Shown piece after piece: positions 20,543 through 31,029 of a stretch of DNA of 64,000 nt (within the stretch, counting starts at the first letter, position 1; every line of letters starts with the position of its first letter). The stretch comes from Megaustenia siamemsis. Lineage: Eukaryota > Mollusca > Gastropoda > Stylommatophora > Ariophantidae. The position numbers and the translations under genes were made by a program. Under the pieces are notes generated by a model that searched no databases, was not told the DNA's origin, and worked only from the letters and a program-made list of their open reading frames with translations. The stretch is from the NCBI GenBank assembly GCA_032433765.1, contig JAVIAB010000049.1, positions 25,963,651 to 26,027,650 of the forward strand, read 5' to 3'.

Positions 20543-20632
20543 ATTGTTTGTTTTTGTTTAACAATTGATGTTTATATTTCTGTTCATAAAAATATACTTC
20601 TAGCAAATCACATCACAAGTTATACTTATATT

Positions 20633-21602
20633 TCATCATCATCATGTGCCATACCGGTTGGCGTATGCGATCATGTCCCTCCACAATCTTCTATCTACAG
20701 TGCATCGTATCAGTTCTGTTGACTGTTTTCAATGCCATGACACCAAGCTTTCCAGTATTTTCTCTCTTTGTCGCCCGCGATCTCTCTTTCCTTTTATTTT
20801 GCCAGTTGGAACCAAGTATTCCAACTTTCCTCTTCTCATGATGTGTCAGAAAAATGTTTATTGCTTCTTTCTGATGTTTTTTAAGAGCTCCCTTTTTGTG
20901 TTGTCCTCTTTGAGAACTTCCTCATTGGTCTTTTTAGCTGTCCAGGGAACTTTCAACATTCTTTGAGAAATCCCATCTCTGTAGCCTCTAATCGTCTTTT
21001 CATTTGTTTGTCTACTGTCCATGATTCGCGTCCATAGGTCAGAATTGGTTCTTTATGGCACCGATGAACTCTCTTCTCACTTCTATTGACATAGATTTGT
21101 TGCATAAGATATTTTTTCATTTTCTGAAATGCTATTTTGGCCTGAGCTATTCTGCTTTTTATTTCTGTGGTGCATCTCCCATCTGATGTTATTATTGTGC
21201 CCAAGTATTTGACACGTTGCTCTTGTTTCAGATTTGTCTCGTTTATTTTTATACTGCATGATGGTGGTGATTGTTTCTTCGATATAACCATTACTTCTGT
21301 TTTCTTACTATTCAGACTGAGACCTTTCGTGTTGCTTTCTTTTACTATTATATCTATCATTTCTTGTAGTTAATTTTCTGTCTCTGCTATTAAGACTGTG
21401 TCATCCGCATATCGCAATTATTTATGTTGTGACCGTTGACTTCAATTCCTTTTGTCTACTATTGATCTCATAATATTTCGCTGTAAAGTGAAAACAAATC
21501 CGGCGACATAACACAGCCTTGTCTGACTCCTTGCTTTATATATTGGAATTGTCCTGTTTGGTTGTTAATTCGTATAGCTGCTGTTTGTTGCCAGTACTAT
21601 TT
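20633..21602 (-). mobile_element. LINE (RTE-like, family C), uninterrupted copy
   Basis: Minus strand, short atcatcatc tail at 20633. The frame 21360-20953 reads KKTEVMVISKKQSPPSCS, KYLGTIITSDGRCTTEIK, AQAKIAFQKMKKYL and YGRESWTVDKQMKRRLEA. Upstream it continues to 21602 with RT sequence (YADD region near 21400). It supplies the empty-site reference for the SINE-II and mariner insertions in the copy at 15696-18690. Frameshifted. Confidence 0.87.
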
Positions 21603-21875
21603 TATACTTATATCTACTTGTAACAAATGTATACACAATTTGTACTTATTATGTGCATTATTTGCACTTGGTATATTTCGAGTTAAAATTTGTTCTTAAA
21701 TTGTTCCACATACAGCTAACCTAACTCTGTCGGACAAAAAAAAATATCTAGAAACTAAACCATAAAACAACAAAACAAGAAACACAAAACATCTAACGAA
21801 ACAAAGACATCGAGTCTAATTATAACGCAACGGTAGCGGTACGAATATTATACAACAAAAACAACAAAATCAATT
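21603..21875. other. intron sequence, nothing recognised
   Basis: AT-rich sequence without a recognisable exon or element between the family C LINE and the 26-bp repeat. Confidence 0.45.
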
Positions 21876-22000
21876 TAATGAAAATCTTAACGAAACAAGA
21901 TTAAGGAAAATCTTAACGAAACAAAATTAAGGAAAATCTTAACGAAACGAATTTAAGGAAAATCTTAATAAAACAAGTATAAGTTCTTAACGAAACAAAC
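21876..22000. repeat. 26-bp minisatellite beside a splice donor
   Basis: Four to five copies of ttaaggaaaatcttaacgaa plus acaaga. The last unit runs straight into the donor hexamer (acttac on plus, 21999-22004) of exon 22005-22073. Confidence 0.85.
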
Positions 22001-22004
22001 TTAC

Positions 22005-22073
22005 ATAACTGAGAATACCCATGAGTGTTCCAACAAGTCTGACGGACCGAGATCGAAATCGGAGTTCCAGGTA
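22005..22073 (-). CDS. SLC5-family transporter, exon
   Basis: Minus strand, acceptor CTTTCTTCAG and donor GTAAGT. Encodes 23 residues: YLELRFRSRSVRL, then VGTLMGILSY. Y-L-E-x-R-F directly follows T-S-A-Y-E in SLC5 proteins, and the exon to the right (36050-36269) ends exactly in that motif. Length 69, phase 0 at both ends. This exon ties the 36-kb exon pair to those at 19 kb and below. Confidence 0.9.
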
Positions 22074-22595
22074 CTGAAGAAAGGTACAAACAATTATGAA
22101 TATAGCGTGTGACATAGATTGACGTGGTAATTCAGGTAATTTGAATCAGTAATTCATCATCATCATCATCAAGTACCGGGCCTGCTGGCGTAGGTCATCA
22201 TGTATTTCTAAAACTTTCGATCACGACAGTTATTTATCATTTCTGTTGTTGAGCTTCTGTCAAGCCATTCTTTTAAGCTGTCTGGTATTTTTTCTCTTTG
22301 CTTCCCTCTATCTCTTCGTCCCTCAATTTTCCCAGTTGTCACAATATATTCCAGCTGTCTCTTCTCATTACATGGCCAAAAATGATGATTGTTTCTTCCT
22401 AATATTGGAAATTAGCTCTCTTTTTGCTTTGACCTCTCTCGGAACGTTTTCATTACTCTTCTTAGCTGTCCATGGTATTCTCAACATTCTTCTGTAAAAC
22501 CACATTTCTACAGACTCCAGTGATTTTCTTGTCTGTTGTCCTATTGTCCATGATTCGCATCCATATGTTAAGACTGGCTCTACATAATATTTAAG

Positions 22596-25500
22596 CATGG
22601 GCGGATCTAGGGGGGGGGTCATGGGGGGCATTGCCCCCCCCCCCCCAAAAAAAAAAAAAAACGTACTTCTTAGTACATTCATTAATAAAGTGAGAGCAAC
22701 GTTTGTTTACTTATTATTATTATTTTTAAAGAAGAAAAGAGGTAATATAAAAAAAAATTCACAAATATATAGGTCTATTTATTCAATCTTTTGATATTGA
22801 AATCATGTCCACGGAAAAACAACTAAGAAAATACGATATTTTTTGTGTACGATTGTTCTTCTGTGAAGAAAATGTTAATTATTTATCGCTCTGGCGGTGC
22901 CAAAATTGCTGTGCTGATTTGATTTTATGACAGCACTAGGGACAAGGGAGTAGATATGTTTAATGAGTTGTTTGCCGGTGTACATATATTTGTTATATAT
23001 GCTGTAAAAAGGACTTCATTTAGTTGCGGACTACCTGTTTTATTTTAGTTGTTATTAATGTCTAAAGGTTTTTAATATATTTTAAAAATGAAACGAATTA
23101 CAAATTTCTTTCAAAAAGTTTCAAAATCACACGAAACTGAAACTCGATCTGCTGTTATGCTTCCTGATTTTACACCTACATCTAGGGTCGATATTAGTCC
23201 TAGTGAAACGAAGGATAAAAAAATTACTATTACATCAACAACTACTAATACAGTTAACAGTGAGCCAGTTTCTGAAAGTGATCTCGTTTCCAACGCTAGT
23301 CTGCCTAATACTCGTACAATTACATTTATAAAAAGTGAAGCTGGTCCACTCAATAGTGATATTAATAATCAGTGTGAGACGGACTTGGGCAATTTAAATT
23401 ATGGACCAGTGGCAGGACCCAGTATGGATATTAATAGTCAGTGTGAGATGGACTTGGGCGATTTAAATTCTGGACCAGTAAGGCCAGTCTTAAGATCTTA
23501 CCCGCCTTCACTGTGTGGTAAAGTCAACCGTTCTTTTCTAAAGCTTATTTTGAACAATATCACTGGCTAGAATATAGTAAACGAAAAGATGCAGCATTTT
23601 GTTACGTTTGTCGTGTATTTGACAAATCTTTTGCATGTGAAGAAACATTTACTAAATCTGGTTTTAGAAACTGGAAAAAATTAAAAGAAAAACTTGATAA
23701 ACATGGAAAAAGTAAAAGTCATTTGTTATGCATGGAAAAATATGCAATGCATAAATATAGTAATGAAAAAGGAAGTGTCATGTCAATGATTTCAAAATCA
23801 CATAAGACCGAAGTGGAAAAAAACAAAGAGTACATGGCGAAAGTTGTTGATGTTATTATACTTCTTGGAAGACAGGGCATTGCGTTCAGAGGACATGATG
23901 AAAAGAAAGAATCTAATAGTAGGGGTAATTTCTTAGAGTTCGGCGAGGTGTTTGCTAAGTATGATAGTACATTTAAACAAAATTTTACAAAAAACATTTC
24001 ATTTTGTAGCAAAACTATTGTGAATGAAGTGATTGACATAACTTCAGCTCTTCTTTTTGAGAAAATAGTTAAAGAGGTTAAAAGATGCGAGTTTTTTGCA
24101 ATTATGGCTGATGAGGCAAGATGTCAGAAACAGCAACAATTGTCTCTCTGCGTTCGGTATGTTGACGATGAACTCACTCCACATGAAAGATTCCTTGGTT
24201 TCTATGATTGCTCAAGCAAACGAACAGCAATAGATTTAGCTGATTTGATAATGACTGTTCTTCGGAAGTTTAGTATTGAAGGATTATCAGTAATAGCGCA
24301 AACTTATGATGGTGCCGCAGTAATGTCTGGTGATGTTGGAGGGCTGCAAGCTAAAATTAGAGAGTTTTATCCTGAAGCTGTTTACTTCCACTGTTATGCA
24401 CATAAGGTTGCACTTATTGTAACAGACATTTGTAAAAACATAGAATCTTCAAGACTTTTATTCAATGCTTTGGAATCATTGTATGTACATTTTTCAAAAC
24501 CGTCAAATCATGATGCTTTAAGAACGGTGTCAGGATTGTTACAGACAAAGCCTTTTGAAATAATTTCATTAAGTACAACTAGGTGGACATGCAGGTACCA
24601 GAATTGTAATCTGTTGATTAAACACTATGATAATGTAGTGGCAGCTTTAAAATTTGAAATTGACAGAAATGAAGACAAGACTCCATAGAAGCCATTGGAA
24701 TTTTGAAATCAATATCAACATTTAATTTCATTGTCAACCTGTTTGTTTTTCCATGAAATCCTGTCTTATACCCACGTATTAAGTCTATGTATGCAGAATG
24801 CAAATGTCACTTTAGGACAGGCTGCAGAACTGATAACAAATACTATGCGGACAATAGTAGACAAGAGAACTGATGATGAATTTTCTAAGATTTGGAAGAA
24901 TATTGAAGAATTTTCACTGAAACACGGCATATGCTTAGAAAGTCCTACTGTATGTAAGAAAAGAAAACATGAAGAAAGTGTGATGCTAAAAGACAGTTTT
25001 GTTCTCTCAACTGTTGGAAAACCCCTAGATGGCCCTGAAAGTGTGAGCAATAAAGAATACTGGAAGATGAAAGTATATTTTGAAGTTATTGATGTCTTTG
25101 CAGCAAGGTTAAAGGAAAGATTTAGTGAAGAATCCTTACAACTCGCATGTGCTGTTGATGGGCTGTTTTGTTTGGATTATGAAAAGGCAACTCCATTTGT
25201 AAAGAAATATGCTGAGTGTTTAGGACTGAATGTTACTATCCTGAAAGCAGAAATATCAATTGTCAAAACATTAATTAGGAGCAAAGAAGGGGAAGTTTCA
25301 CAATTCAGCTTTAGCCACTTAAAAGAGGTAGTAAACAAGAACACTTACCCACATTTTCATAAAATTCTAAGGGCTGCTATAACCATACCAATAAGCTCAT
25401 CAGCATGTGAAAGAAGTTTTTCTGCGATGAGCAGGATTAAGACTTGGCTGAGGTCATCAATGACACAAGATAGACTTCGTAATTTGGCGGTGCTTCACAT

Positions 25501-25834
25501 AGAAAAAACATTGCTTAAAAACACCATCACGAGTGAAGAAGTTATGCAGAAATTTGCAGAAAAGCCTAGACGAATTAAACTGATGTAATTGGTGAGTACA
25601 GATTTTCTTTTTTTTTGTGCCGTTTTAATTTTTATAAAATGCATATTTTATGCTGTATACTTATTCCCGTTATTGTTAGAAAAGTCAAATTGCGTCAAAG
25701 GTCTAATGACGATTATACACAAGTGACTCACACCCTTATTGCTGATAGCGCGAAGATGTCTATGCAAACCTGAAACAAAACAGTAGGCCTATAGCAGTGC
25801 CCCCCCAAAAATTTTAAGGCTAGATCCGCCTATG
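22596..25834 (+). mobile_element. hAT-superfamily DNA transposon
   Basis: 3239 bases. Left end catgggcggatctag, right end (inverted) cataggcggatctag, 14 of 15 matching. Eight-base target duplication tatttaag (22588-22595) and catttaag (25835-25842), 7 of 8 matching. Next to the ends are G/C runs (22603-22654 and 25800-25806) that look like an imperfect continuation of the inverted repeat. It carries one transposase on the plus strand. Confidence 0.92.
23088..25588 (+). pseudogene. hAT transposase (ZMYM/TTF-DUF4371 type), frameshifted
   Basis: Starts MKRITNFFQKVSKSHETE. An N-terminal TTF-type zinc finger spans about 23530-23710 (YHWLEYSKRKDAAFCYVC, FRNWKKLKEKLDKHGKSK), followed by the DUF4371 region (GIAFRGHDEKKESNSRGN, FAIMADEARC, QLSLCVRYVDDE) and the C-terminal hAT dimerisation domain (ISSSACERSFSAMSRIKT, then WLRSSMTQDRLRNL). 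D in MADEA and E in CERSFS fit the catalytic residues of the superfamily. Three single-base shifts, near 23537, 24683 and 24748, all in or beside short homopolymers; the last two cancel. Otherwise no stop, so it is young or the shifts are consensus errors. Confidence 0.9.
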
Positions 25835-25959
25835 CATTTAAGAGCTCTTTTTCTTGTTTCTATTGTCAAAAGTGGATCGCATAGTATCTTCCTCATTTTT
25901 TGAAAAGCTGGACGACAAGACAAATGATAAATACTAGAAAAGCAGTCAAGAAGAAATAA

Positions 25960-26102
25960 GTGCTGGACAGTGCGGTAGTGCGCAATAAGTGCTGGACAGT
26001 GCGGTAGTGCGCAATAAGTGCTGGACAGTGCGGTAGTGCGCAATAAATGCTGGACAGTGTGGTAGTGCGCAATAAGTGCTGGACAGTGCGGTAGTGCGCA
26101 AT
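25960..26102. repeat. 29-bp minisatellite
   Basis: Five copies of gtgctggacagtgcggtagt plus gcgcaataa. Confidence 0.95.
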
Positions 26103-26200
26103 TCATTAACAAAAAATAAACATCACCCGAGTAAGATGAAGACAAATGCTCAATAAGATCAAATAACCGTGAGTTCACTGCGGTAACCACTTCAAGGCAA

Positions 26201-26524
26201 GTGGGACTGGTTGGTCTCGAGGCAAGACGCCAGCCTTGAGACAGAGAGGTTGTGGGTTCAAATCCCGGCTACACCGGATTTTTATTAATGATTTCTCTCT
26301 GCGCCAACCAGCCCTGGTCTCAGCAGCGAGGCCCGGCTTGAAACGTCAATTACTCATCGACAGAAAATATATATGAGTACCTCCGATATCGGAGTTATCT
26401 GCCTGTACGGCGAGGGGCCCCTGTGCACACGGCTTCCAGGGAAAAATGAATTAACACGCAAAATTCAGTTCCTAGTCTCTAGGGACTTCGTCAGAGGTAA
26501 AAGCTGGCGAACGAAAAAAAAACA
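26201..26524 (+). mobile_element. tRNA-derived SINE (SINE-III) with target-site duplication
   Basis: Same family as 20181-20495: gactggttggtctcgaggca head, box B GTGGGTTCAAATCCC, body ctggtctcagcagcgaggcc, 3' part gacttcgtcagag, A-rich tail. A 12-bp duplication acttcaaggcaa flanks it (26189-26200 and 26525-26536), giving firm borders. Confidence 0.9.
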
Positions 26525-26534
26525 ACTTCAAGGC

Positions 26535-26645
26535 AATTGATTTGTTGAGTTATTGAGTTAATTGAGTTAATGAGTTATTGAGTTAATTGAGTTAATGAGT
26601 TATTGTGTTAATTGAGTTATTGAGTTATTAGCGGGTTATCATCAT
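26535..26645. repeat. short GAGTTA-type repeats
   Basis: Irregular alternation of gagttaattgagttaatgag and gttattgagtta. Confidence 0.8.
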
Positions 26646-26782
26646 TGCACTCCGAGCATGTCCATAGGTGCTGAGATCCTCTCCTCAACAAGTCTTGCAG
26701 TGTCCAGAAAGCCAGTGATTTTCTCCAATATACTGGACCAGATTTTCTAAGTTATCTATTTTCCTATTTATTAATTATCTAT

Positions 26783-27045
26783 CATCATCATGTGCCATAC
26801 TGGTTGGCGTAGGCAATCCTCTCCTTCCACAATCTTCTATCTACAGTGCATCGTATCAGTTTTATTCTTGACTGTTTTCCATGCCATGACATCAAGCTAT
26901 CCAGTATTGTCTCTCTTTATCGTTCACGATCTCTCTTTCCTTTTATTTTCCAGTTGTAACCAAGTATTCCAACTTTCCTCTTCTTATGATGTGCCCAAAA
27001 AAATGTTGATTATTTCTTTCTGATGTTTTTTAGGAGCTCTCTATC
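26783..27045 (-). mobile_element. LINE 3' fragment (family C)
   Basis: Minus strand, short catcatcat tail at 26783, matches the 20640-20900 region closely. Truncated at about 27045, where another LINE family begins. Confidence 0.82.
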
Positions 27046-27410
27046 TATTATAGGTTACAAATATTCAAAGTTAATTTTTCTTCTTGATGGTGATTGGTGA
27101 GGATTCATTCTGACCAGGTGGCCAAACCATTTAAGTTGTTGTTGCTCTATATATTCTTGGCAGGGTTTTATTCCTACCATTTTTCTTATGGTTTCATTTG
27201 GTATTCTATCTCTTCTTGTGTTGTTTGTTACTTTTCTCAAACAACGCATCTCACATGTATTGATCTTTCTTAAATGTGATTTAGAAAGGGTCCATGTTTG
27301 ACTTTCATAGCACAAAGTTGGTATGAAGATGCTATTTATCATTTGTTGTTTAGCTGGCATAGAAATGTTTGGATGTCTTAACAATGGTGAAAGCGCTTCT
27401 TCCTCTACTA
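27046..27410 (-). mobile_element. LINE C-terminal fragment (family D)
   Basis: Minus-strand frame 27384-27055 reads AKQQMINSIFIPTLCYES, QTWTLSKSHLRKINTCEM, RCLRKVTNNTRRDRIPNE and QQLKWFGHLVRMNPH. The order C-Y-x-S-x-T-W-T-L, E-M-x-C-L-R-K, K-W-F-G-H-L-x-R-M is that of a LINE C-terminal region distinct from families A-C. A related copy is at 34040-34665. Confidence 0.82.
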
Positions 27411-27865
27411 CTGCTTAATATACTTCTTGTTCTCCCCCCCCCCTCCTTTTTCTTCTCCTTCTTTTCTTCTTCTTCTTCTCCATTAGTTTCTTTTTTCTTT
27501 TCCTTTCGTCAACAGTATATCTCCTCCACTGCACTCTCTAGTCGTTGACGCTATAAAAATTGTGTTAAGTTACCGGATATGCATTGTAACATTGTACAGC
27601 AAATTGCGCCCTTTCGACCCAACACATCCGACTTCAGCACAGTATTTTTGGATAAGATTGCCTTCCTTCTTTGATTCCTACTTTCTTGGCAAGTCTCTAG
27701 ATAGAGCCGGCATGTGGAGGTGGAGTAAGGTCTTGCTCAGTTTTGACTCGCTGATCCTGGCGCAAGTAGGTCATGAGTCATTAATTGTTGGAAGCCCTTG
27801 CGCCGATGGGCGTACTAAGCCCATACGAGGGCGTGTCAGAAAGTAACATTAAATTTGGTTGAACA
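27411..27865. other. pyrimidine tract and diverged R1 copy
   Basis: 27425-27500 is almost pure pyrimidine. 27550-27690 resembles dispersed repeat R1 in the minus orientation (acacatccgacttcagcaca compared with gtgcatccgatttcagccag at 29490). 27818-27850 (acgagggcgtgtcagaaagt) resembles a mariner-type terminal repeat but has no partner in view. Confidence 0.5.
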
Positions 27866-28632
27866 GGTTATTAGAGACCACAGAGATGGGATTTCTCAGA
27901 AGAATGTTGAAAGTTCCCTGGACAGCTAAAAAGACCAACGAGGAAGTTCTCAAAGAGGCCAACACAAAAAGGGAGCTCCTAAGAAACATCAGAAAGAAGC
28001 AATCAACATTTTTGTGACACATCATGAGAAGAGGAAAGTTGGAATACTTGGTTACAACTGGCAAAATTAAAGGAAAAAGAGATCGCGGGCGACAAAAAGA
28101 GAAAATGTTAGACAGCTTGGTGTCATAACAAGGACAAGGGGTAGGGTTCGATCCCAACCGACGGCTTCCGGTTCACCCAGCCTTAAATGAGTACCGGATT
28201 TGTTTCTGGGAAGTAAAGCGGCACGGGCGTAATACCGACCACATTACCCCAAAAATCATGTGCTGAAGGTCTGTAAAATGTATGGGCACTAACACCATAT
28301 TCCCTATACGCCACTTGGTGTGACGGGGCACTAACACCATATTCCCTATACGCCACTTGGCGTGACGGTCACTAACACCATATTCCCTATACGCCACTTG
28401 GCATGACGGGTCACTAGCACCATATTCCCTATACGCCACTTGGCGTGACGGGTCACTAAGACCATATTCCCTACACGCCACTTGGCGTGACGAGGGCACC
28501 TTACTTTACTTTTTTCTGGTGTCATGGCATGGGAAACAGTCAACAACAGAACTGATACGACACACTGTAGATAGAAGATTGTGGAAGGACATGATCGCCT
28601 ACGCCAAACTGTATGGCACATGATGATGATAA
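27866..28632 (+). mobile_element. LINE (RTE-like, family C) split by SINE-II
   Basis: Plus-strand coding end at 27866-28118 and 28526-28620, tgatgatgat tail at 28620. Frameshifted (for example near 28013, where ttttgtgac lacks bases of the F-x-H-I-M-R motif). The halves meet at the word ggtgtcat|ggcatgg. Confidence 0.87.
28127..28516 (+). mobile_element. tRNA-derived SINE (SINE-II) with five 42-bp units
   Basis: Plus strand. The head is cut before box A; box B GGGTTCGATCCC is at 28146-28157. Then comes the body (gcgtaataccgaccacatta), followed by five copies of the 42-bp hairpin unit at about 28288-28495. Target-site duplication tggtgtcat at 28118-28126 and 28517-28525. Confidence 0.9.
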
Positions 28633-28705
28633 AGAATAAATTTGTAATACTGCGTCTGGCTTTGTAATTATCAGTGTTGTTATCAAGATGTGTTTTATTA
28701 TATCC

Positions 28706-28985
28706 TGTGTAGATAATTTACAACTAGCTTGGACATACTATAACCAGTGATGGATCATGTACAACTGAAATAAACAAAAGAATAGGAATGGTAAAAAGTA
28801 ATTTAATGCCATGAAAATATACTAACATCAAAAAATAACACCAGGGCTAAAACTAAGAATAGCAAAATGTTACATCTTCTCAATATTCCTGTATGGTGCA
28901 GAAACATGGACATTAGACCAGAAAACAGAACAGAGAATTGAAGCTTTTGAATGTAGATATATAGAAGAATAGGTAGAATTGGATG
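28706..28985 (+). mobile_element. LINE fragment (RTE-like, family F)
   Basis: Second copy of the family at 440-886: ggacattagaccagaaaaca, gatatatagaagaataggta. Upstream part (ataaccagtgatggatcatg) matches the I-T-S-D-G region of RTE-like proteins. Degenerate. Confidence 0.72.
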
Positions 28986-29008
28986 GAAGTTACTGCTACA
29001 GCCAATTT

Positions 29009-29235
29009 TTTAGTTAGCTGCGTGGCAGTGTGCCAAGCGTTCGGCTTCTCGTGGCAAGGCGCGGTGCCACTGAGTACGGGTTCGATCCCACTTCGGACCA
29101 TATATTGTTCTTCGTTTTTTTCTATTGTTGTTTGTCTGTCAATTTTTCCGAGTGCTAACACATACTTCTTTGTTCTATTATTCCCTATTATCGCCTCGGA
29201 AGTTCCCCATATAACCATAGGGCATAGACCCTGAT
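29009..29235 (+). mobile_element. possible tRNA-derived SINE (SINE-IV)
   Basis: ttagctgcgtggcagtgtgc fits box A loosely (9 of 11) and ACGGGTTCGATCCCA at 29076-29090 is a near-perfect box B. Only one copy in the window, so body and borders are uncertain. An isolated tRNA pseudogene is the alternative. Confidence 0.5.
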
Positions 29236-29295
29236 ACTCTTTCTTTTATCTAAATTTTTATTCTAGCAGTTTTCAATGCTTCTAAAGATCTTTTA

Positions 29296-29296
<1 letters not shown>

Positions 29297-29351
<55 letters not shown>

Positions 29352-29357
29352 CTCTCT
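29297..29357. repeat. (CT)n(AT)n(CT)n microsatellite
   Basis: Compound dinucleotide run adjoining the end of dispersed repeat R1. The other R1 copy ends at gagagagaga (13424-13437), so a GA/CT run appears to be part of that terminus. Confidence 0.93.
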
Positions 29358-29680
29358 CTATCTCTGCGATCAGGACTCAATCAGAGTAGGACGTCCAGAC
29401 TCTCATACGAAGACAGTTGTCTGTTTAAGCCTGTTAGATCCACTCCGATTGAGCACCCGTTAAACGTTGCACTGTGTTCTGCGCCAGTGACCCAGTGCAT
29501 CCGATTTCAGCCAGCATTTTTTCAGTTTTGCTTTCCTTAGCCTTTGATTGTCCCCAATCTTCCTGCAAGGTAGCAGTTGATCTTTTCTGTCGGGGATTCT
29601 GCCCTAAGATGGTCGGCCTTCCCAGGTTTACGAGCATCATCTGCCCGAGTCACTAGAGGTGACTAACACAGACATGCGAC
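29358..29680 (-). repeat. dispersed repeat R1, copy 2
   Basis: Inverse of 13085-13430 with matching landmarks at both edges (tgcgatcaggactcaatcag; gtgactaacacagacatgc at 29659-29677). Unlike copy 1, its outer edge is not expanded into an array. Confidence 0.78.
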
Positions 29681-29689
29681 TTGTAATAT

Positions 29690-29800
29690 GAGGAAACTGC
29701 AACAAGGACACTTTTCATGCATAGCCTTCATTTGTTCCCGCCGCCTATCCCCATATACCGGTAAGTCACGTCCTCTTGAAAATGATGATCGTCGTAGTAC
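29690..29800 (-). repeat. dispersed repeat R2, copy 3
   Basis: Inverse of the modules at 14505 and 20075 (aatatgaggaaactgcaaca, cgcctatccccatatacc). Confidence 0.68.
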
Positions 29801-30119
29801 TAGATGATATTAGGCCATCGTTGATGTCTCCAATTCCGAACATATAGACACACAATCAGTCGTCAAATTATCCCCGTCGCACATCAACAGCTGACCGTAA
29901 GATTTGCGCACGGCCGGTTTAGGGAACCAATACGATGACGTAGCACGCAACACCTTTAGATTTCTGTCTGATTACTCAAGTGTTAGCAGCCTACGACGAA
30001 CAAACACGAAGCAACTTCCCCAAAGAGACAAACTGCGACTGACGAAGTAGTTTACATTAATGTGTAACATGGAAATAAGGAAAAATAAAAAAATAAAAAA
30101 ATGGTATGTAAGAAGCTTT
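29801..30119. other. intron sequence, nothing recognised
   Basis: No exon, repeat period or mobile element recognised. Confidence 0.45.
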
Positions 30120-31012
30120 ACGTGACAAGTGGACGACACAGACTAAACAACGTTTCGGCTCAATAGGCCTTCATCAGGAACAAAAAAAAAACACACACAC
30201 ACAACTAATAACGAAACAACCAAAACAAAAACAATCGAAATGTGTTAAAGAAAACAAAATAAATAAAACTATCCTGTCAAATCCAAATGAAATCGTAACC
30301 AAGTGCGGCTGTCGTGAACGTCGAGAAACGTGCAAAAAGTGCGTAAATGTACACAGAACCAGAGGAGTGTACACAGGGGTCAGTGTGCAAACACAAAGAA
30401 GAAAGAATCGAATAACAGTGTAAAAAGAACGGTAAGAGTGAGATGTCTGAGAGTGGGGTACAATAAAAACAAATGAAGGGTAAGGAGCACAGAAAAAAGG
30501 TATAGAGGAGAAAACCGAAGTGTCTCATAAGGGACTAGAGGAGAAGAACTATAAATAGCATGGCATAGTAAGTAGACCAAAGAACCCAAATATGTGTAGT
30601 AGAGAAGGCTATGCAAAAGGGAAATAACTTGCGTCAAAGATCCCAATAACGATATTTTATCAAATCTCGCCATTTGTCTCTGTTCTGTGCAAGCAGCTCT
30701 ATCTCATTTGAGGAAACCGATTCCTTCTGCTCTTGCCTCTCTGATCAATGTTCTTCTCAATGTCTCTCTGGGTCGGCCTCTTTCCTCTTACCTGTTGTTT
30801 CCCATATGAGGGCTTGCTTTGCTATTCGGTTATTATCTCTCCTCATCACATGTCCAACATATGACCATCGTCTTTTCTTTATTACTGAAGATATTAGTGG
30901 TTGATTGGCGATTTCTCTAATTTCCTCGTTTGTTTTGAATTCGTTCCATGCTATACCAAGTATTTTCCTTAGACATTTATTTTAGAATGCGTTCAACATG
31001 CGTTCATTGGAA
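30120..31012 (-). mobile_element. LINE 3' end (family E) with long 3' region
   Basis: Minus strand. Coding remnant at 30640-31012 (LGIAWNEFKTNEEIREIA, RRWSYVGHVMRRDNNRIA, WETTGKRKEADPERH), matching LINE C-terminal patterns. Beyond it lies 500 bases of AT-rich 3' sequence with a stem-loop at 30151-30177. The piece gagatttgataaaatatc near 30650 recurs in the two insertions inside the 51-bp satellite (49899, 54376), which identifies those as tails of this family. The left border is approximate. Confidence 0.7.
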
Positions 31013-31029
31013 AGATCAATTAAAACAGA

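Larger units (their letters stand above)
22158..25905 (-). mobile_element. LINE (RTE-like, family A) split by a hAT transposon
   Basis: Family A with a catcatcat tail at 22158, coding end 22170-22595 (frame 22587-22368: YYVEPVLTYGCESWTIGQ, MWFYRRMLRIPWTAKKSN) and a resumed piece at 25835-25905. The two halves join at aagagctctttttcttgttt when compared with the copies at 4930 and 7240. Confidence 0.85.

Noticed and set aside
30151..30177. Hammerhead-ribozyme-like core (CTGATGA, GGC stem, GCC, GAAA) on the minus strand
   Set aside because: A stem II can be drawn and a GTC lies downstream, but I could not pair the flanks into stem I. Treated as a stem-loop in the LINE family E 3' region.
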